Assembly: GCF_032842945.2 (NCBI RefSeq)
Contig: NZ_CP146606.1
Coordinates: 1,244,501 to 1,308,500 of the forward strand
Reading direction: 5' to 3'
Source of the DNA: Roseovarius sp. W115
GTDB lineage: Bacteria; Pseudomonadota; Alphaproteobacteria; Rhodobacterales; Rhodobacteraceae
DNA: 64,000 nucleotides
Below are positions 17,266 through 28,207 of this stretch, one piece after another. A program made the translations under genes and the position numbers. Every line of letters starts with the position of its first letter. Positions within the stretch are counted from its first letter, which is position 1. The notes below the pieces were generated by a model that was not told the origin of the DNA, ran no database searches, and was given only the letters and a program-made list of their open reading frames with translations.

Positions 17266-18626
17266 ATCAAATCCCGAAGCTCAGCCGTCGCAGCGGCGTA
17301 AGCTCTCACAATACGATCTCGGTTGATGTGCCGCCCTGCCTGCACAACATGCCGACCTGCACTCCAGACGCCATCCACCATGGCGTTTGAACCTGCAAAG
17401 ATGAAACTGTCGAGCGCTGTGTCGTCATCCAGTCCAACGAGATCGACGTGCTCCATATCCAAGGCGAGCAGGTCCGCCCAAGCGCCGTTTTCTATACGTC
17501 CGGTCTGGCGCCCTGCGGCCTTCGCACCGCCCTGGAAAATGGCGTCAAACATCGCCCGACCCGTCGAGTGCGCGCCTGTCGCAAGCGCGGCTCGGGACCG
17601 GTCGCGTAAACGTTGAGAGTACTCCAGCTGACGCAGTTCCTCGCAAAGCGATATTCGGATGTTCGAATCCGATCCAACCGCCATCTGTCCACCCGCCTGA
17701 ACCCAGCGCACTCCATCGAATATCCCGTCCCCAAGACTGGCTTCGGTGATCGGACAAAGGCCAGCCACAGCACCGGTCTTGGCCATTCGTGTGGTTTCAT
17801 CGGGCTGCATTTGCGTGCAATGGATAAGGCACCAGCGCTCCGAGAGGTCAGCATTGTCCAAGAGCCATTCCACCGGACGCGCGCCATAGGCGGCCTCTAC
17901 CTCTTCCACTTCCGCAACCTGCTCGGCGAGGTGCATATGAACCGGTCCGGCTGGAAAAAGGTCGGCGGCACGCAATACGTCTTCCCGCGAAACGGCGCGC
18001 AAGCTGTGCGGCGCGACCCCCAGCGCGGTGTCTGCTGGCAGGGTTTTGACTATCGCATGGCAGTCCTCCACCAGACGCGCATAGCGATCAGCATCATTTC
18101 CAAAACGAACCTGCCCGGGTCCAAGCGGACGGCCATCGCAGCCCCCAAACTGATAGTGCACCGGTAAAAGCGTCAACCCGGTACCGGTTGCCTCCGCTGC
18201 GGCGGCAATACGTTCCGCCATTTCGCTCAAGCGTGCATAAGGCGTGCCATCGGGTGCGTGGTGCAGATAATGAAACTCAACATTCGTGGCATAGCCCGCC
18301 TCCAGCATTTCCATCTGCACCAGGGCGGCTATGGCCTCGACATGGTCCGGCGTCAGGCGATCGAGAAACCGATACATCAATCGTCGCCAGGTCCAGAAGC
18401 TATCAGTTCCATCTGGACCACGCCGCTCAGTCAATCCGGCCATGGCACGCTGAAACGCATGGGAATGGGCATTGACTGGCGCAGGAAGCAAAAGGCCCAT
18501 GCGCTGGCCCTGCGGCTCAGATGAGGGCGTAACCGACTCAATACGTCCCTCGGCATCAATGTGAATGGACACATCTTTCGCCCATCCATCCGGCAAAAGC
18601 GCCTGCTGAGCCCAGACAATTGTCAT
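17262..18626 (-). CDS. hutF: Formimidoylglutamate deiminase
   Basis: 454 residues from the ATG at 18626 with AAGGA upstream; the frame continues 15 codons further, into the operator. An amidohydrolase-superfamily enzyme. The metal-binding HSH is in [14 protein letters not shown]; later ligands are in VHMHLAEQ and [13 protein letters not shown]. It converts N-formimino-L-glutamate to N-formyl-L-glutamate plus ammonia, the five-step branch of histidine breakdown. The enzyme for the next step, HutG, is not encoded in this cluster. Confidence 0.95.
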   Translation of the reverse strand: MTIVWAQQALLPDGWAKDVSIHIDAEGRIESVTPSSEPQGQRMGLLLPAPVNAHSHAFQRAMAGLTERRGPDGTDSFWTWRRLMYRFLDRLTPDHVEAIAALVQMEMLEAGYATNVEFHYLHHAPDGTPYARLSEMAERIAAAAEATGTGLTLLPVHYQFGGCDGRPLGPGQVRFGNDADRYARLVEDCHAIVKTLPADTALGVAPHSLRAVSREDVLRAADLFPAGPVHMHLAEQVAEVEEVEAAYGARPVEWLLDNADLSERWCLIHCTQMQPDETTRMAKTGAVAGLCPITEASLGDGIFDGVRWVQAGGQMAVGSDSNIRISLCEELRQLEYSQRLRDRSRAALATGAHSTGRAMFDAIFQGGAKAAGRQTGRIENGAWADLLALDMEHVDLVGLDDDTALDSFIFAGSNAMVDGVWSAGRHVVQAGRHINRDRIVRAYAAATAELRDLI

Positions 18627-18640
18627 ACTTGCATCCTTCA

Positions 18641-18662
18641 TTATTATGTCTATACATAATAA
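18641..18662. promoter_or_regulatory. HutC operator
   Basis: TTATTATGT (18641-18649), CTAT, ACATAATAA (18654-18662): a perfect 9-bp-arm palindrome between hutF and hutI. The core TGTCTATACA resembles the known HutC sites (TGTATAGACA type). It lies 15 bp upstream of hutF and 36 bp upstream of hutI, so one site would control both operons. Confidence 0.85.
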
Positions 18663-18697
18663 CAACGCCAAGTTCAGATCAAGAAAGAAATGCTGTC

Positions 18698-19891
18698 ATG
18701 CTGCTGCGCAATGCGACATTGGCGGGCACCGCCGCAAACACGCCCTACGGGTTGATGACCCAAGCCGCGATCTGGGTGGAAGAGGGCGTGATCAGGTGGG
18801 TTGGCCCTGACGCAGACATGCCGCGAGAGGCGGCAAATATACCCTCAGAGGATACTGAAGGCCGACTGATCACACCCGGTCTGATCGACTGCCACACGCA
18901 TGTTGTTTTTGGCGGGCACCGAGCGGGTGAGTTCGAGATGCGCCTCAACGGGGCGACCTATGAAGAGGTGGCAAAGGCCGGGGGCGGCATCGTCTCGACT
19001 GTCACGGCCACGCGGACTGCATCGGAAGAGACACTCTTGGTCGATGCCCTGAAACGTGTCGACACTTTGATTGCCGAAGGCGTGTGCGCGATTGAGATCA
19101 AGTCCGGTTATGGGCTTGATGTTGAGACCGAACTTAAAATGCTGCGTGTTGCGCGACAGATTGGTCAGCAGCGTCCGGTCCGGGTGAAGACCACGTTCCT
19201 GGGCGCACATGCTGTGCCGCCCGAGTACAAGGGCAGGTCTGTGAACTACATTTCAGAGATGTGTCTTCCCGCGCTTGAGCAAGCGCACCAGCAAGGTCTT
19301 GTCGATGCGGTTGACGGGTTTTGTGAAGGCATCGCTTTCACAGCGGAAGAGCTGAAGCCGGTGTTTGAACGTGCGAAGGCCCTCGATTTGCCCGTCAAAC
19401 TTCATGCCGAGCAACTGTCCAACATCGGCGGCACGCAACTCGCAGCGAAATATGGAGCACTCTCTTCCGATCACGTGGAATATGCGACCGAGGAAGACGC
19501 CAAAGCTATGGCTGGGTCCGGCAGTGTCGCTGTTCTCTTGCCCGGAGCCTTCTACACATTGAAGGAAACACAAAAGCCCCCTGTCGAGGCGTTCCGCAAG
19601 CATGACGTGCCGATGGCGTTGGCCACCGATTGCAACCCGGGCTCTTCCCCCATGACCTCTCTGCTTTTGACCATGAACATGGGCTGCACATTCTTCGGCC
19701 TGACGCCGGAAGAAGCGTTTCTTGGGGTCACATCGCATGCCGCCCAAGCGCTCGGACTGACCGACTGCGGCGCATTGCGGCCCGGTCTGCGCGCAGATCT
19801 CGCGGTCTGGGATATCGAGCACCCTGCCGAGCTTGCCTATCGGATTGGTTTCAATCCCTTGGTCCAGCGCATTTTTGGAGGGAACGCATGA
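18698..19891 (+). CDS. hutI: Imidazolonepropionase
   Basis: 397 residues from the ATG at 18698; the ribosome site is weak. An amidohydrolase: the metal-binding motif is [10 protein letters not shown], and later ligands are in [12 protein letters not shown] and [13 protein letters not shown]. It opens imidazolone-5-propionate to N-formimino-L-glutamate. Its last bases overlap the hutH start (ATGA). The gene order hutI-hutH-hutU is a single operon diverging from hutF-hutC. Confidence 0.96.
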   Translation: MLLRNATLAGTAANTPYGLMTQAAIWVEEGVIRWVGPDADMPREAANIPSEDTEGRLITPGLIDCHTHVVFGGHRAGEFEMRLNGATYEEVAKAGGGIVSTVTATRTASEETLLVDALKRVDTLIAEGVCAIEIKSGYGLDVETELKMLRVARQIGQQRPVRVKTTFLGAHAVPPEYKGRSVNYISEMCLPALEQAHQQGLVDAVDGFCEGIAFTAEELKPVFERAKALDLPVKLHAEQLSNIGGTQLAAKYGALSSDHVEYATEEDAKAMAGSGSVAVLLPGAFYTLKETQKPPVEAFRKHDVPMALATDCNPGSSPMTSLLLTMNMGCTFFGLTPEEAFLGVTSHAAQALGLTDCGALRPGLRADLAVWDIEHPAELAYRIGFNPLVQRIFGGNA

Positions 19892-21426
19892 TACAAGTGC
19901 TTCACCCCGGAGCCGTGAGCTTAGCCCAACTGGAAAGCATTTGGCGTGAAGGTCTCGACGCACGCCTCGATACGTCATGCCGTGAACCTGTGGATGCTGC
20001 GGCAGCGGTAGTGCGCAAGGCAGCCGAAGGCGAAGAGGCGGTCTACGGTGTGAACACCGGTTTTGGCAAACTGGCCAGCGTGAAGATTCCCACAGACCAA
20101 ACTGCGCAGCTTCAGCGCAACCTGATCCTGTCGCATTGCTGTGGTGTTGGAGAGGCGCTTGATGTCGATACGACGCGGCTGATGATGGTGCTCAAGCTGA
20201 TCTCGCTGGGGCGTGGGGCATCCGGCGTGCGATGGGACATCATCCAACTGATCGAAGACATGCTGGCGCAAAAAGTGACGCCTGTTGTGCCGGTGAAAGG
20301 CTCTGTCGGCGCCTCCGGTGATCTGGCGCCACTCGCCCATATGGCGGCAGTCATGATTGGTGAAGGTGAGGCCGTATATCAGGGCAACGTCATGTCAGGG
20401 AACGCCGCGCTGCAAGCCGCAGGTCTGTCGCCTGTGATCCTTGGCCCAAAGGAAGGTCTGGCGCTGATCAACGGCACGCAATTCTCGACCGCCTGTGCCT
20501 TGGTCGGGCTGTGGAATGCCTGGACAAATCTGCAATCCGCCGTAGTCACCGGGGCGCTGTCGACGGATGCCATTATGGGCTCAACCGCACCCTTGGTGGC
20601 CGACATTCACACCCTGCGAGGCCATGCCGGGCAGATCGAGGTGGCGCAGGCACAACGCGCCTTGATGGACGGCTCGGAAATCCGCGAAAGCCATCGCGAA
20701 GGCGACATGCGGGTGCAAGACCCATATTGTATCCGCTGCCAACCACAAGTGACCGGCGCCGCCATGGACCTGCTGCGTTTTGCCGGGCGCACGCTGGAGG
20801 TCGAGGCCAACGCCGTGACCGACAACCCGCTGGTGCTGGTTGCGGAAAACCGCATCGTCTCAGGCGGGAACTTCCACGCGGAACCCGTGGGGTTTGCTGC
20901 CGACCAGATCGCCGTTGCCATCGCCGAAATCGGGGCCATCGCCCAGCGCCGCGTGGCCTTGATGGTGGACCCGACACTGAGTTTTGATCTGCCACCTTTC
21001 CTGACACCCGAACCTGGATTGAATTCCGGCCTGATGATTGCCGAGGTCACCACGGCAGCGTTGATGAGCGAGAACAAGCATCTCGCCAATCCCTGCACCA
21101 CCGACAGCACGCCAACATCCGCAAATCAGGAGGACCATGTGAGCATGGCCGCCCACGCCGCGCGACGTTTGGGAACGATGAACGACAACCTTTCAATGAT
21201 CCTCGGGGTTGAGGCGCTCTGTGGCGCCCAAGGCATTGCATTTCGCGCGCCTTTGACCACAAGTGTGCCTTTGCAGCATGCAATACGCCGCCTGCGAGAA
21301 ACCGTTCCCGCGTTGGAAGCTGACCGCTATCTCGCCCCCGACCTGCAATCCGCCGCCGAATTGATCCAAAACGGGACCTTGGTCAAAGCGGCGGGTCTCT
21401 CTCTGCCCTTGGAGTGCGCATCATGA
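19888..21426 (+). CDS. hutH: Histidine ammonia-lyase
   Basis: 512 residues from the ATG at 19888, overlapping the hutI stop. The Ala-Ser-Gly triad that forms the MIO electrophile is at residues 142-144 in [14 protein letters not shown], matching the well-known Ser143 position. NTGFGKLA and [15 protein letters not shown] are further family motifs. It deaminates histidine to urocanate. The frame upstream of the ATG lies inside hutI and is not used. Translationally coupled to both neighbours. Confidence 0.97.
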   Translation: MIQVLHPGAVSLAQLESIWREGLDARLDTSCREPVDAAAAVVRKAAEGEEAVYGVNTGFGKLASVKIPTDQTAQLQRNLILSHCCGVGEALDVDTTRLMMVLKLISLGRGASGVRWDIIQLIEDMLAQKVTPVVPVKGSVGASGDLAPLAHMAAVMIGEGEAVYQGNVMSGNAALQAAGLSPVILGPKEGLALINGTQFSTACALVGLWNAWTNLQSAVVTGALSTDAIMGSTAPLVADIHTLRGHAGQIEVAQAQRALMDGSEIRESHREGDMRVQDPYCIRCQPQVTGAAMDLLRFAGRTLEVEANAVTDNPLVLVAENRIVSGGNFHAEPVGFAADQIAVAIAEIGAIAQRRVALMVDPTLSFDLPPFLTPEPGLNSGLMIAEVTTAALMSENKHLANPCTTDSTPTSANQEDHVSMAAHAARRLGTMNDNLSMILGVEALCGAQGIAFRAPLTTSVPLQHAIRRLRETVPALEADRYLAPDLQSAAELIQNGTLVKAAGLSLPLECAS

Positions 21427-23090
21427 CCGATCCCCGCCACAATACCCGAGACATCTTTCCGCCCACAGGCGACCAGATCACGGCCAAATCCTGGACCACC
21501 GAGGCACCCATGCGGATGCTGATGAATAACCTGCATCCTGATGTGGCTGAAAACCCGCATGAGTTGGTTGTCTATGGCGGCATTGGCCGTGCGGCGCGCA
21601 CCTGGGAGGATTTTGACCGGATCGTTGAAGGCCTGAAGGACTTGGAAGAGGACGAGACTCTCCTGGTTCAATCGGGCAAACCGGTGGGTATTTTTAAAAC
21701 GCACTCTGACGCACCCCGTGTCCTCATCGCCAATTCCAATCTCGTGCCGCATTGGGCCAATTGGGATCATTTCAGCGAACTCGATCGCAAGGGTCTCATG
21801 ATGTACGGCCAGATGACCGCCGGGTCCTGGATCTACATCGGAACCCAAGGCATCGTGCAAGGAACCTATGAAACCTTCGCCGAGGCCGGTCGTCAGCACT
21901 ATGACGGGAACCTGACAGGTCGCTGGATTCTGACCGGAGGTTTGGGTGGCATGGGTGGTGCGCAGCCTCTGGCGGCGGTCTTTGCCGGAGCGTGCTGTCT
22001 GGCCGTGGAATGCGACGAAACCCGTGTCGATTTCCGTATACGCACCAAATATCTTGATTCCAAAGCCCATACGCTTGATGAGGCACTCGCGATGATCAAC
22101 CGCTGGACCAAAGCGGGAGAGGCCAAATCTGTGGGGCTCATTGGCAACGCGGCCGATATCTTCCCCGAGCTTGTTCGACGCGGGATCCACCCCGATATCG
22201 TCACAGACCAGACAAGTGCCCACGACCCAGTGCATGGATATCTGCCCCAGGGATGGTCCGTGGCCGAGTGGCGCGCCAAACAGGAAAGCGATCCCAAAGC
22301 AGTTGAAAAGGCCGCACGCGCCTCGATGAAAACCCATGTAAAGGCAATGGTGGATTTCTGGAACGCAGGCGTGCCCACGCTGGACTATGGCAACAACATC
22401 CGGCAGGTGGCGCTTGAGGAAGGGCTGGAAAATGCCTTTGCCTTCCCCGGGTTTGTCCCCGCCTACATCCGACCACTCTTTTGCAAAGGCATAGGTCCGT
22501 TCCGTTGGTGCGCGCTCTCGGGTGACCCGGAGGACATCTACAAAGCCGATGCCAAGATGAAGGAACTGTTTCCCGAGAACGCTCACCTGCATCAATGGCT
22601 CGACATGGCGCAAGATCGGATTGCCTTTCAGGGCTTGCCCGCGCGGATCTGCTGGATTGGCTTGGGTGACCGACACAAAGCCGGGCTTGCCTTCAACGAG
22701 ATGGTTCGAACCGGCGAGTTGAAAGCACCTATCGTCATTGGCCGCGACCATCTTGATTCAGGTTCCGTTGCCTCCCCAAACCGCGAAACCGAAGCCATGA
22801 AAGACGGCTCAGATGCTGTGAGCGACTGGCCCTTGCTAAACGCTTTGCTCAACACGGCCAGCGGCGCGACATGGGTATCGCTGCATCACGGCGGTGGGGT
22901 TGGCATGGGATTCAGTCAGCATTCCGGCATGGTCATTTGCTGTGATGGGTCAAAGGACGCGGACCGCCGTTTGGCACGGGTGTTGTGGAACGACCCTGCA
23001 ACAGGCGTGATGCGCCATGCGGATGCGGGGTATGATACTGCACTAGAATGCGCACAGGAGCACGGCTTGCGCTTGCCGGGTATTCTCTGA
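21423..23090 (+). CDS. hutU: Urocanate hydratase
   Basis: 555 residues from the ATG at 21423, which overlaps the hutH stop; GGAG at 21411-21414 is correctly spaced. It uses NAD as an electrophile to hydrate urocanate to imidazolone propionate. The NAD-binding [11 protein letters not shown] and [17 protein letters not shown] motifs are visible. Last gene of the hutIHU operon. In many relatives hutG lies between hutH and hutU; here they overlap directly and it is absent. Confidence 0.97.
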   Translation: MTDPRHNTRDIFPPTGDQITAKSWTTEAPMRMLMNNLHPDVAENPHELVVYGGIGRAARTWEDFDRIVEGLKDLEEDETLLVQSGKPVGIFKTHSDAPRVLIANSNLVPHWANWDHFSELDRKGLMMYGQMTAGSWIYIGTQGIVQGTYETFAEAGRQHYDGNLTGRWILTGGLGGMGGAQPLAAVFAGACCLAVECDETRVDFRIRTKYLDSKAHTLDEALAMINRWTKAGEAKSVGLIGNAADIFPELVRRGIHPDIVTDQTSAHDPVHGYLPQGWSVAEWRAKQESDPKAVEKAARASMKTHVKAMVDFWNAGVPTLDYGNNIRQVALEEGLENAFAFPGFVPAYIRPLFCKGIGPFRWCALSGDPEDIYKADAKMKELFPENAHLHQWLDMAQDRIAFQGLPARICWIGLGDRHKAGLAFNEMVRTGELKAPIVIGRDHLDSGSVASPNRETEAMKDGSDAVSDWPLLNALLNTASGATWVSLHHGGGVGMGFSQHSGMVICCDGSKDADRRLARVLWNDPATGVMRHADAGYDTALECAQEHGLRLPGIL

Positions 23091-23164
23091 AAGGGTAGAG
23101 CGCTCAAAGGGCGGCTTACTGCCGGCAGGTCTGCTGTGAGCCCGACTTGACCAATTGATTTTCA

Positions 23165-23578
23165 CTAACTGGGGTCGCTTGCATCCTCCAAATCACAAAA
23201 AAATGGCGAGAGGTTCTCGTCAATCAAAGTCTGAACTCTTCCTTTTTTCATAACCAGTGCTTGAAACTGATTTTCCCGCCCGTTTTTGTCTTCGTCGTCG
23301 TGAAAGTGAAGAATTCCATATGACCCAGGTGCAATCTTCGATACCAGTTGCACGAGTTCAGTAACCTCCGTCCAGCGACTGTCTCGATGATTGAAGTTTC
23401 CGTTTATCAAAAGGCTATAGCATCCGTTCTGCTGCATTAACTTTGCAGCCAGATTGAAATTGCTCAACTTGCTGATCGCCTTCTCAATTTGAAAAATTGC
23501 AGAAGACAGCACTTCATCGGATTCATCTTCTTCGCGAAACGCTTCTCGGATTGTAAACCAACCATGCAGTTCTACCAT
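23165..23578 (-). CDS. Imm7-like immunity protein, orphan
   Basis: 137 residues. The N-terminus MVELHGWFTIRE, the central GSYGILHFHDDED and the C-terminal part with NQFQALVMKKGRV and DENLSPFFCDLED match what I recall of immunity protein family 7, which protects against toxins of polymorphic secretion systems. No toxin or secretion gene lies beside it: downstream is hutU, upstream mscL. Its base composition is visibly more AT-rich than its neighbours, suggesting acquisition by transfer. Annotation is by motif memory only, so moderately sure. Confidence 0.6.
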   Translation of the reverse strand: MVELHGWFTIREAFREEDESDEVLSSAIFQIEKAISKLSNFNLAAKLMQQNGCYSLLINGNFNHRDSRWTEVTELVQLVSKIAPGSYGILHFHDDEDKNGRENQFQALVMKKGRVQTLIDENLSPFFCDLEDASDPS

Positions 23579-23683
23579 GCCGAACTCAGCTCACGGGCTG
23601 CCCTCAATTCATTTTCCCAATGCTAGTCACTTATTGGGGCTGGAGGAAGGTCTGTTTCGTCCCCAGCTGCTCGTTGCTAGCAC

Positions 23684-23710
23684 AAAAAAGGCCCGCGCAA
23701 TGGGCGGGCC
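23684..23710 (-). terminator. Intrinsic terminator of mscL
   Basis: On the minus strand GGCCCGC (23710-23704), 7-nt loop, GCGGGCC (23696-23690), then TTTTTT (23689-23684), 22 bp after the mscL stop. Confidence 0.92.
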
Positions 23711-23732
23711 TTCTGTCTAGATGAGGTTGCGA

Positions 23733-24158
23733 TTACTTCTTCAACGCATCGCGGATTTCCATCAGGACATCCAGCTCGCTTGGGCCGGGGTCTTCCTCTT
23801 CCGCTGGTTCTTCTTTGACGGCGGCGTCTTTCACCTTGTTCACGTAACGCACCAGCATGAACACCACGAACGCGATGATCAGGAAGTTGATGATGGCCAT
23901 GATGAACGCACCGTAAGCGAACACAGCAGCACCGCCTTCTCGGGCCGCTTCCAGCGACGCGCCTTCTGCCACATCACCCGACAGAACAGCGTAGTTATTG
24001 GTAAAGTCGATCCCGCCCATGAACAGACCGATGATCGGGTTGATCAGGTCGCCGACGAGCGATGTCACGATCGCTGTGAACGCCGCACCAATGATGATAC
24101 CAACGGCCATGTCCATGACATTGCCCTTGGCGATGAAGTCTCTGAATTCCGAAAGCAT
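23733..24158 (-). CDS. mscL: Large-conductance mechanosensitive channel
   Basis: 141 residues from the ATG at 24158 with AGAGGA upstream; a longer in-frame start has no ribosome site. The N-terminal amphipathic helix and first membrane helix ([23 protein letters not shown]) and second membrane helix ([20 protein letters not shown]) are characteristic. The C-terminus is an acidic cytoplasmic helix. It opens under high membrane tension to release solutes on osmotic downshock. Monocistronic, with its own terminator. Confidence 0.96.
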   Translation of the reverse strand: MLSEFRDFIAKGNVMDMAVGIIIGAAFTAIVTSLVGDLINPIIGLFMGGIDFTNNYAVLSGDVAEGASLEAAREGGAAVFAYGAFIMAIINFLIIAFVVFMLVRYVNKVKDAAVKEEPAEEEDPGPSELDVLMEIRDALKK

Positions 24159-24411
24159 TCTTGTGTCCTCTCTGTATACCCACGGCACGTAACCCTGGCC
24201 GCTTGCGGCAAGTATCTAGCACAAGATACGCTGCTGTATTGAGGAAAGACGGGGGAAAGCTGCCACACAGCTCCCCGCGTGGCGTCTGCGCATCACTCAT
24301 TGCGAACTTGATGTTTGCCGCATTGTCCATACAAACATGCAATTCCCCAAAATCATTGACTTTTCCACGGCATTATCAAACGCTCAGTCACGAACCAAAA
24401 TTGGAAAAAAC

Positions 24412-27400
24412 ATGGTGGACCGCGAAAGTGAATTGATCGCTGGTATCGACGTAGGCGGTACGTTCACAGATCTCGTGCAGCTTGATCAAACAACCGGTCA
24501 GGTACGGTTGGCGAAGGTTCCCACGACATCTGACAATCAAGCACTGGGAGTGATGACCGCACTGAACGCGGCGGAGTGTGATCTGGCGTCCCTCAGTCTC
24601 ATCATCCACGGCACCACGACCACCACCAATGCGGTGCTTGAGCGCAAACTCAGCCGTACCGGGCTGATCACGACCCGCGGCTTTCGCGATGTACTTGAAC
24701 TTGGCCGCCGCACGCGACCACAGGCCTATGGAATGACAGGGCATTTCACCCCGATTATTCCGCGTGATCTTCGGCTGGAAGTGCCCGAACGTGTGGACGC
24801 GACAGGTCAGGTCCTTGTTCCACTTGACGAAGAGGCCGTTAGACAGGCAGGTGAAGCACTTTTGCAGGCAGGCTGCGAGTCTGTGGTTGTGCATTTCCTG
24901 CATGCCTATGCCAATCCCGACCATGAAACCCGCGCTGCCGAAGTCTTGGCCGAGGTTTGGCCAAACCCACATATCACCATGGGGCATTCAATCTTACAGG
25001 AATCGCGCGAGTATGAGCGTGGCGTGACGGCCGCGGTTAATGCCAGTGTGCAGCCTATTCTTGAACGCTACCTCGGGCGGTTGACGCAAGACGCCGCAGA
25101 TGCGGGATATCCCGGCGAGATACTGGTGATGAATGGCAATGGCGGCATGGCCTCGGCCCGCACGGTGGCCAAGGAGGCCGCCAAGACAGTCATGTCTGGC
25201 CCGGCCTCTGGCGTCATGGCGGCGGCCTATACGGCGCGCCTCACCGGTCACGAAAACCTCATCACCTATGACATGGGGGGCACATCCACTGACGTGGCCC
25301 TGGTGCGGTCTTCAGAACCCGCAGTTTCGAACGAGATTGAGATCGAATACGCGATGCCCATCCACGTGCCGATGGTCGATGTCCGCACCGTGGGTGCAGG
25401 CGGCGGATCAATAGCGCGTGTCACCTCTTCTGGCCTCTTGGAGATCGGCCCGGAAAGTGCGGGCGCTGATCCTGGGCCGATTTGCTATGGCAAGGGCGGC
25501 AAAGAGCCCACGATTTCAGACGCAAACCTCATTCTTGGACGCCTCAACCCGCACAGCGTTGTGAAATCCGGTGGAACGGCAACGGATATTGTAGCGCGTA
25601 TATTTGCGGAGAAGCTGGCTGAGCCATTAGGCCTCGATGTCACCGACGCAGCACTGGCCGTGATACAAATGGCCAACACCAAGATGGCCGGGGCCATTCG
25701 CATGGTGTCACTGTCTTTAGGTGCCGATCCGCGCGATTTTGCACTTTTCGCATTTGGCGGCGCCGGCCCGCTTCATGCCAGCGCCCTTGCCAGAGAACTT
25801 GGAATCCCAAAAGTATTGGTGCCAGCGCGACCGGGGATCACCAATGCAATTGGCTGCGTCACCGCAGATTTGCGTCATGATTTTGTGCAGACAATCAACC
25901 GGCCAGTGGATGCTCTTGGAGACACTGAACTTGCCTCGGTTTTTGCCGGTCAAGTGCGGGAGGGAGACGCGCTAATTGGCAAGGAGCGCCTACCTGTCAA
26001 AGCCATCCGCCACTTGTATAGTGTGGACATGCAATTCGTGGGTCAAACCCATCTTTTGCGGGTGCCCTTGGAGTCCCCCGATATAAGCCCTCACGCGCTT
26101 CATGATCTCTTTGCGCAGGCCTATTTCAACCGCTTCCGTGTCGAGCTGGAGGAAATCCGTGCACAGGTGGTGAATGTAAATTGCTCAGTCATAGCAGAGC
26201 GCCCGCCGCTTGATCTATCGAAGCTCATTGACCCCGAAGGGCGTAAGCCTTGCTTGATTGAGGCACAAACAGGCACGCGACGTATTTGTTTTCATGGCAC
26301 CTGGCATGACACGCCGGTCTATTGGCGCGATCATCTGCCTCTCGACTTTTCCTGCGAAGGTCCGGCCGTGATCGAACAGATGGACACGACCGTTCTGATT
26401 GAGCCTCAGGATCACGCAAAAGGCGACGCCCAGGGCAATATCGAGATTGAGATTGGGGTTCAGATGACCGTTGATCCAATCACGTTATCGGTCATTCAAG
26501 CCGGATTGCAACAGGTCTGCGATGAAATGGACCTCGCCTTTTCCCGCGCGGCCTTCTCGCCCGTTATTGCCGAGGCCAATGACCGCTCCGATGGGATTTA
26601 TGACGCCAAGGACGGCTCCCTCATCGCGCAGGGCGCAGGCGGTCTGCCGGTCTTTGTCGGGACGATGCAGTATTCAACGCGCACGCTTATCGAAATGACC
26701 GCGGATGGACGTGCAGGCGCACCTGAACCGGGTGATATCTATATTGTCAACGACCCCTATCTGGGCGGTACGCATCTTATGGATGTCCGGTTCGCGCGGC
26801 CCTTCTACCGCGGTGACGTGCTCTTTTGCTGGCTATCAAACACCGGGCATTGGCCAGATACGGGCGGTGCTGTGCCCGGTGGGTTTTCCGCCTCTGCGAC
26901 CGCTGTGGAGCAGGAAGGCTTGCGCCTGCCTCCCGTGAAGCTCTTCAAACGGGGAGAGATGGATGCGGAGATTTACGCCATTATCTGTTCAAACATCCGC
27001 GTTGCCGAACAACGCATTGGCGACGTCAAGGCACAAGCCGCGGCACTCGACCTTGGCGCAGAGCGCCTGGGCGCTTTGATGGATCGGTACGGCGATGATG
27101 TCGTGGCCGAGGCCATTGCCGAACTGCGGCACCGCGCCGCCAGCCAGATGCGCGCCTCGATCAGGGCCATTCCCAAAGGCACGCATCATTCCGTGGCCTG
27201 GGTCGATAGTGACGGCGTGGTCAATGAGCCGTTGGAAATCAGGCTCGCAGTCACCCGTGACACGGATGAACTCACATTCGACTTCTCCGGCTCGTCACCG
27301 CCTTGTCTTGGGCCCATGAACTCCGTACGCGCCACCACGCTCAGCTCGGTCTACCTTGCCATGCGGCATATCTTTCCCGAAGTGCCGATCAGCGCAGGCG

Positions 27401-28203
27401 CGTTTGAGCCTCTTCACGTCACCGGAATCGAAGGCACGTTTCTTGATGCGCAATATCCACGCCCCGTCTCGGGCTGTGCCGCCGAGGTGAGCCAGCGCAT
27501 CGCCGAGGCCGTCTTTGCCGCTCTGGTTGAGGCGCTACCGGACCGCGTCACTGCCGCACCTGCGGGCACAAGTGGTAACTTTGCACTCGGCGGACACGAC
27601 CCGGATCGCAACAGAGACTTCGTGATGTATCAGCTATCCGGCGGCGGTTACGGCGGCTGGTCCGGTGGGGATGGGATCAGCAACGGCTGTTCCACCATTG
27701 GCATTTCCAAGGCCCCACCGGTTGAAATCATGGAACAGGCTTTTCCCGTGCTTTATCACCATTACGCCCTGCACGAAGGATCAGGTGGCGCGGGTTTGCA
27801 GCGCGGGGGGTTTGGGCTCGACTACGAACTTGAGTTGCGGCGGGGACAGGCCAAGGCCAGCTTTGTGATGGACCACGGCCGTTATGGGCCACAGGGCGCT
27901 TTGGGTGGCCAAGACGGTGCGCCGAACACCGTCACAGTCTGGCGCAATGGAGAGGCCTACACGCCGGAACACTTGTCAAAAGAACAGGACATTCCGCTCA
28001 CTGCCGGAGATCGCGTGCGCGTGCAGACACCCGGTGGCGGTGGCTATGGGGACCCCTTTGAGAGAGATCCAGACCTCGTCGCGGAGGATGTGCGTCTAGG
28101 GCGTTACAGCGCTGCGCAAGCCGAAGAGTTTTTTGGCGTCGTGATGCGCAACGGGCGACCCGATCTGGCCGCCACGGCTCATCTTCGTCTGCAAAAACCC
28201 TGA
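24412..28203 (+). CDS. Fused hydantoinase/5-oxoprolinase (HyuA-HyuB)
   Basis: 1263 residues from the ATG at 24412; a start at 24337 adds 25 residues without a ribosome site. The first half (about 1-680) is HyuA-like with ATPase motifs AGIDVGGTFTDLV and ITYDMGGTSTDVALV. The second (about 685-1263) is HyuB-like: MTVDPITLSVIQ, IVNDPYLGGTHLMD, TPGGGGYGDPFER. This is the single-chain architecture of ATP-dependent 5-oxoprolinases. N-methylhydantoinase and acetone-carboxylase-like relatives share it, so the substrate is uncertain. The join preserves an in-frame ATG at 26464 behind GGGG, possibly a relic start of a once separate hyuB. No transporter is adjacent. Confidence 0.88.
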   Translation: MVDRESELIAGIDVGGTFTDLVQLDQTTGQVRLAKVPTTSDNQALGVMTALNAAECDLASLSLIIHGTTTTTNAVLERKLSRTGLITTRGFRDVLELGRRTRPQAYGMTGHFTPIIPRDLRLEVPERVDATGQVLVPLDEEAVRQAGEALLQAGCESVVVHFLHAYANPDHETRAAEVLAEVWPNPHITMGHSILQESREYERGVTAAVNASVQPILERYLGRLTQDAADAGYPGEILVMNGNGGMASARTVAKEAAKTVMSGPASGVMAAAYTARLTGHENLITYDMGGTSTDVALVRSSEPAVSNEIEIEYAMPIHVPMVDVRTVGAGGGSIARVTSSGLLEIGPESAGADPGPICYGKGGKEPTISDANLILGRLNPHSVVKSGGTATDIVARIFAEKLAEPLGLDVTDAALAVIQMANTKMAGAIRMVSLSLGADPRDFALFAFGGAGPLHASALARELGIPKVLVPARPGITNAIGCVTADLRHDFVQTINRPVDALGDTELASVFAGQVREGDALIGKERLPVKAIRHLYSVDMQFVGQTHLLRVPLESPDISPHALHDLFAQAYFNRFRVELEEIRAQVVNVNCSVIAERPPLDLSKLIDPEGRKPCLIEAQTGTRRICFHGTWHDTPVYWRDHLPLDFSCEGPAVIEQMDTTVLIEPQDHAKGDAQGNIEIEIGVQMTVDPITLSVIQAGLQQVCDEMDLAFSRAAFSPVIAEANDRSDGIYDAKDGSLIAQGAGGLPVFVGTMQYSTRTLIEMTADGRAGAPEPGDIYIVNDPYLGGTHLMDVRFARPFYRGDVLFCWLSNTGHWPDTGGAVPGGFSASATAVEQEGLRLPPVKLFKRGEMDAEIYAIICSNIRVAEQRIGDVKAQAAALDLGAERLGALMDRYGDDVVAEAIAELRHRAASQMRASIRAIPKGTHHSVAWVDSDGVVNEPLEIRLAVTRDTDELTFDFSGSSPPCLGPMNSVRATTLSSVYLAMRHIFPEVPISAGAFEPLHVTGIEGTFLDAQYPRPVSGCAAEVSQRIAEAVFAALVEALPDRVTAAPAGTSGNFALGGHDPDRNRDFVMYQLSGGGYGGWSGGDGISNGCSTIGISKAPPVEIMEQAFPVLYHHYALHEGSGGAGLQRGGFGLDYELELRRGQAKASFVMDHGRYGPQGALGGQDGAPNTVTVWRNGEAYTPEHLSKEQDIPLTAGDRVRVQTPGGGGYGDPFERDPDLVAEDVRLGRYSAAQAEEFFGVVMRNGRPDLAATAHLRLQKP

Positions 28204-28207
28204 CACA

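Noticed and set aside
21327..22751. Minus-strand frame of 474 codons across hutH-hutU
   Set aside because: Long only because GC-rich codons of hutU rarely give stops on the other strand; no family motifs, contradicts strong coding on the plus strand.
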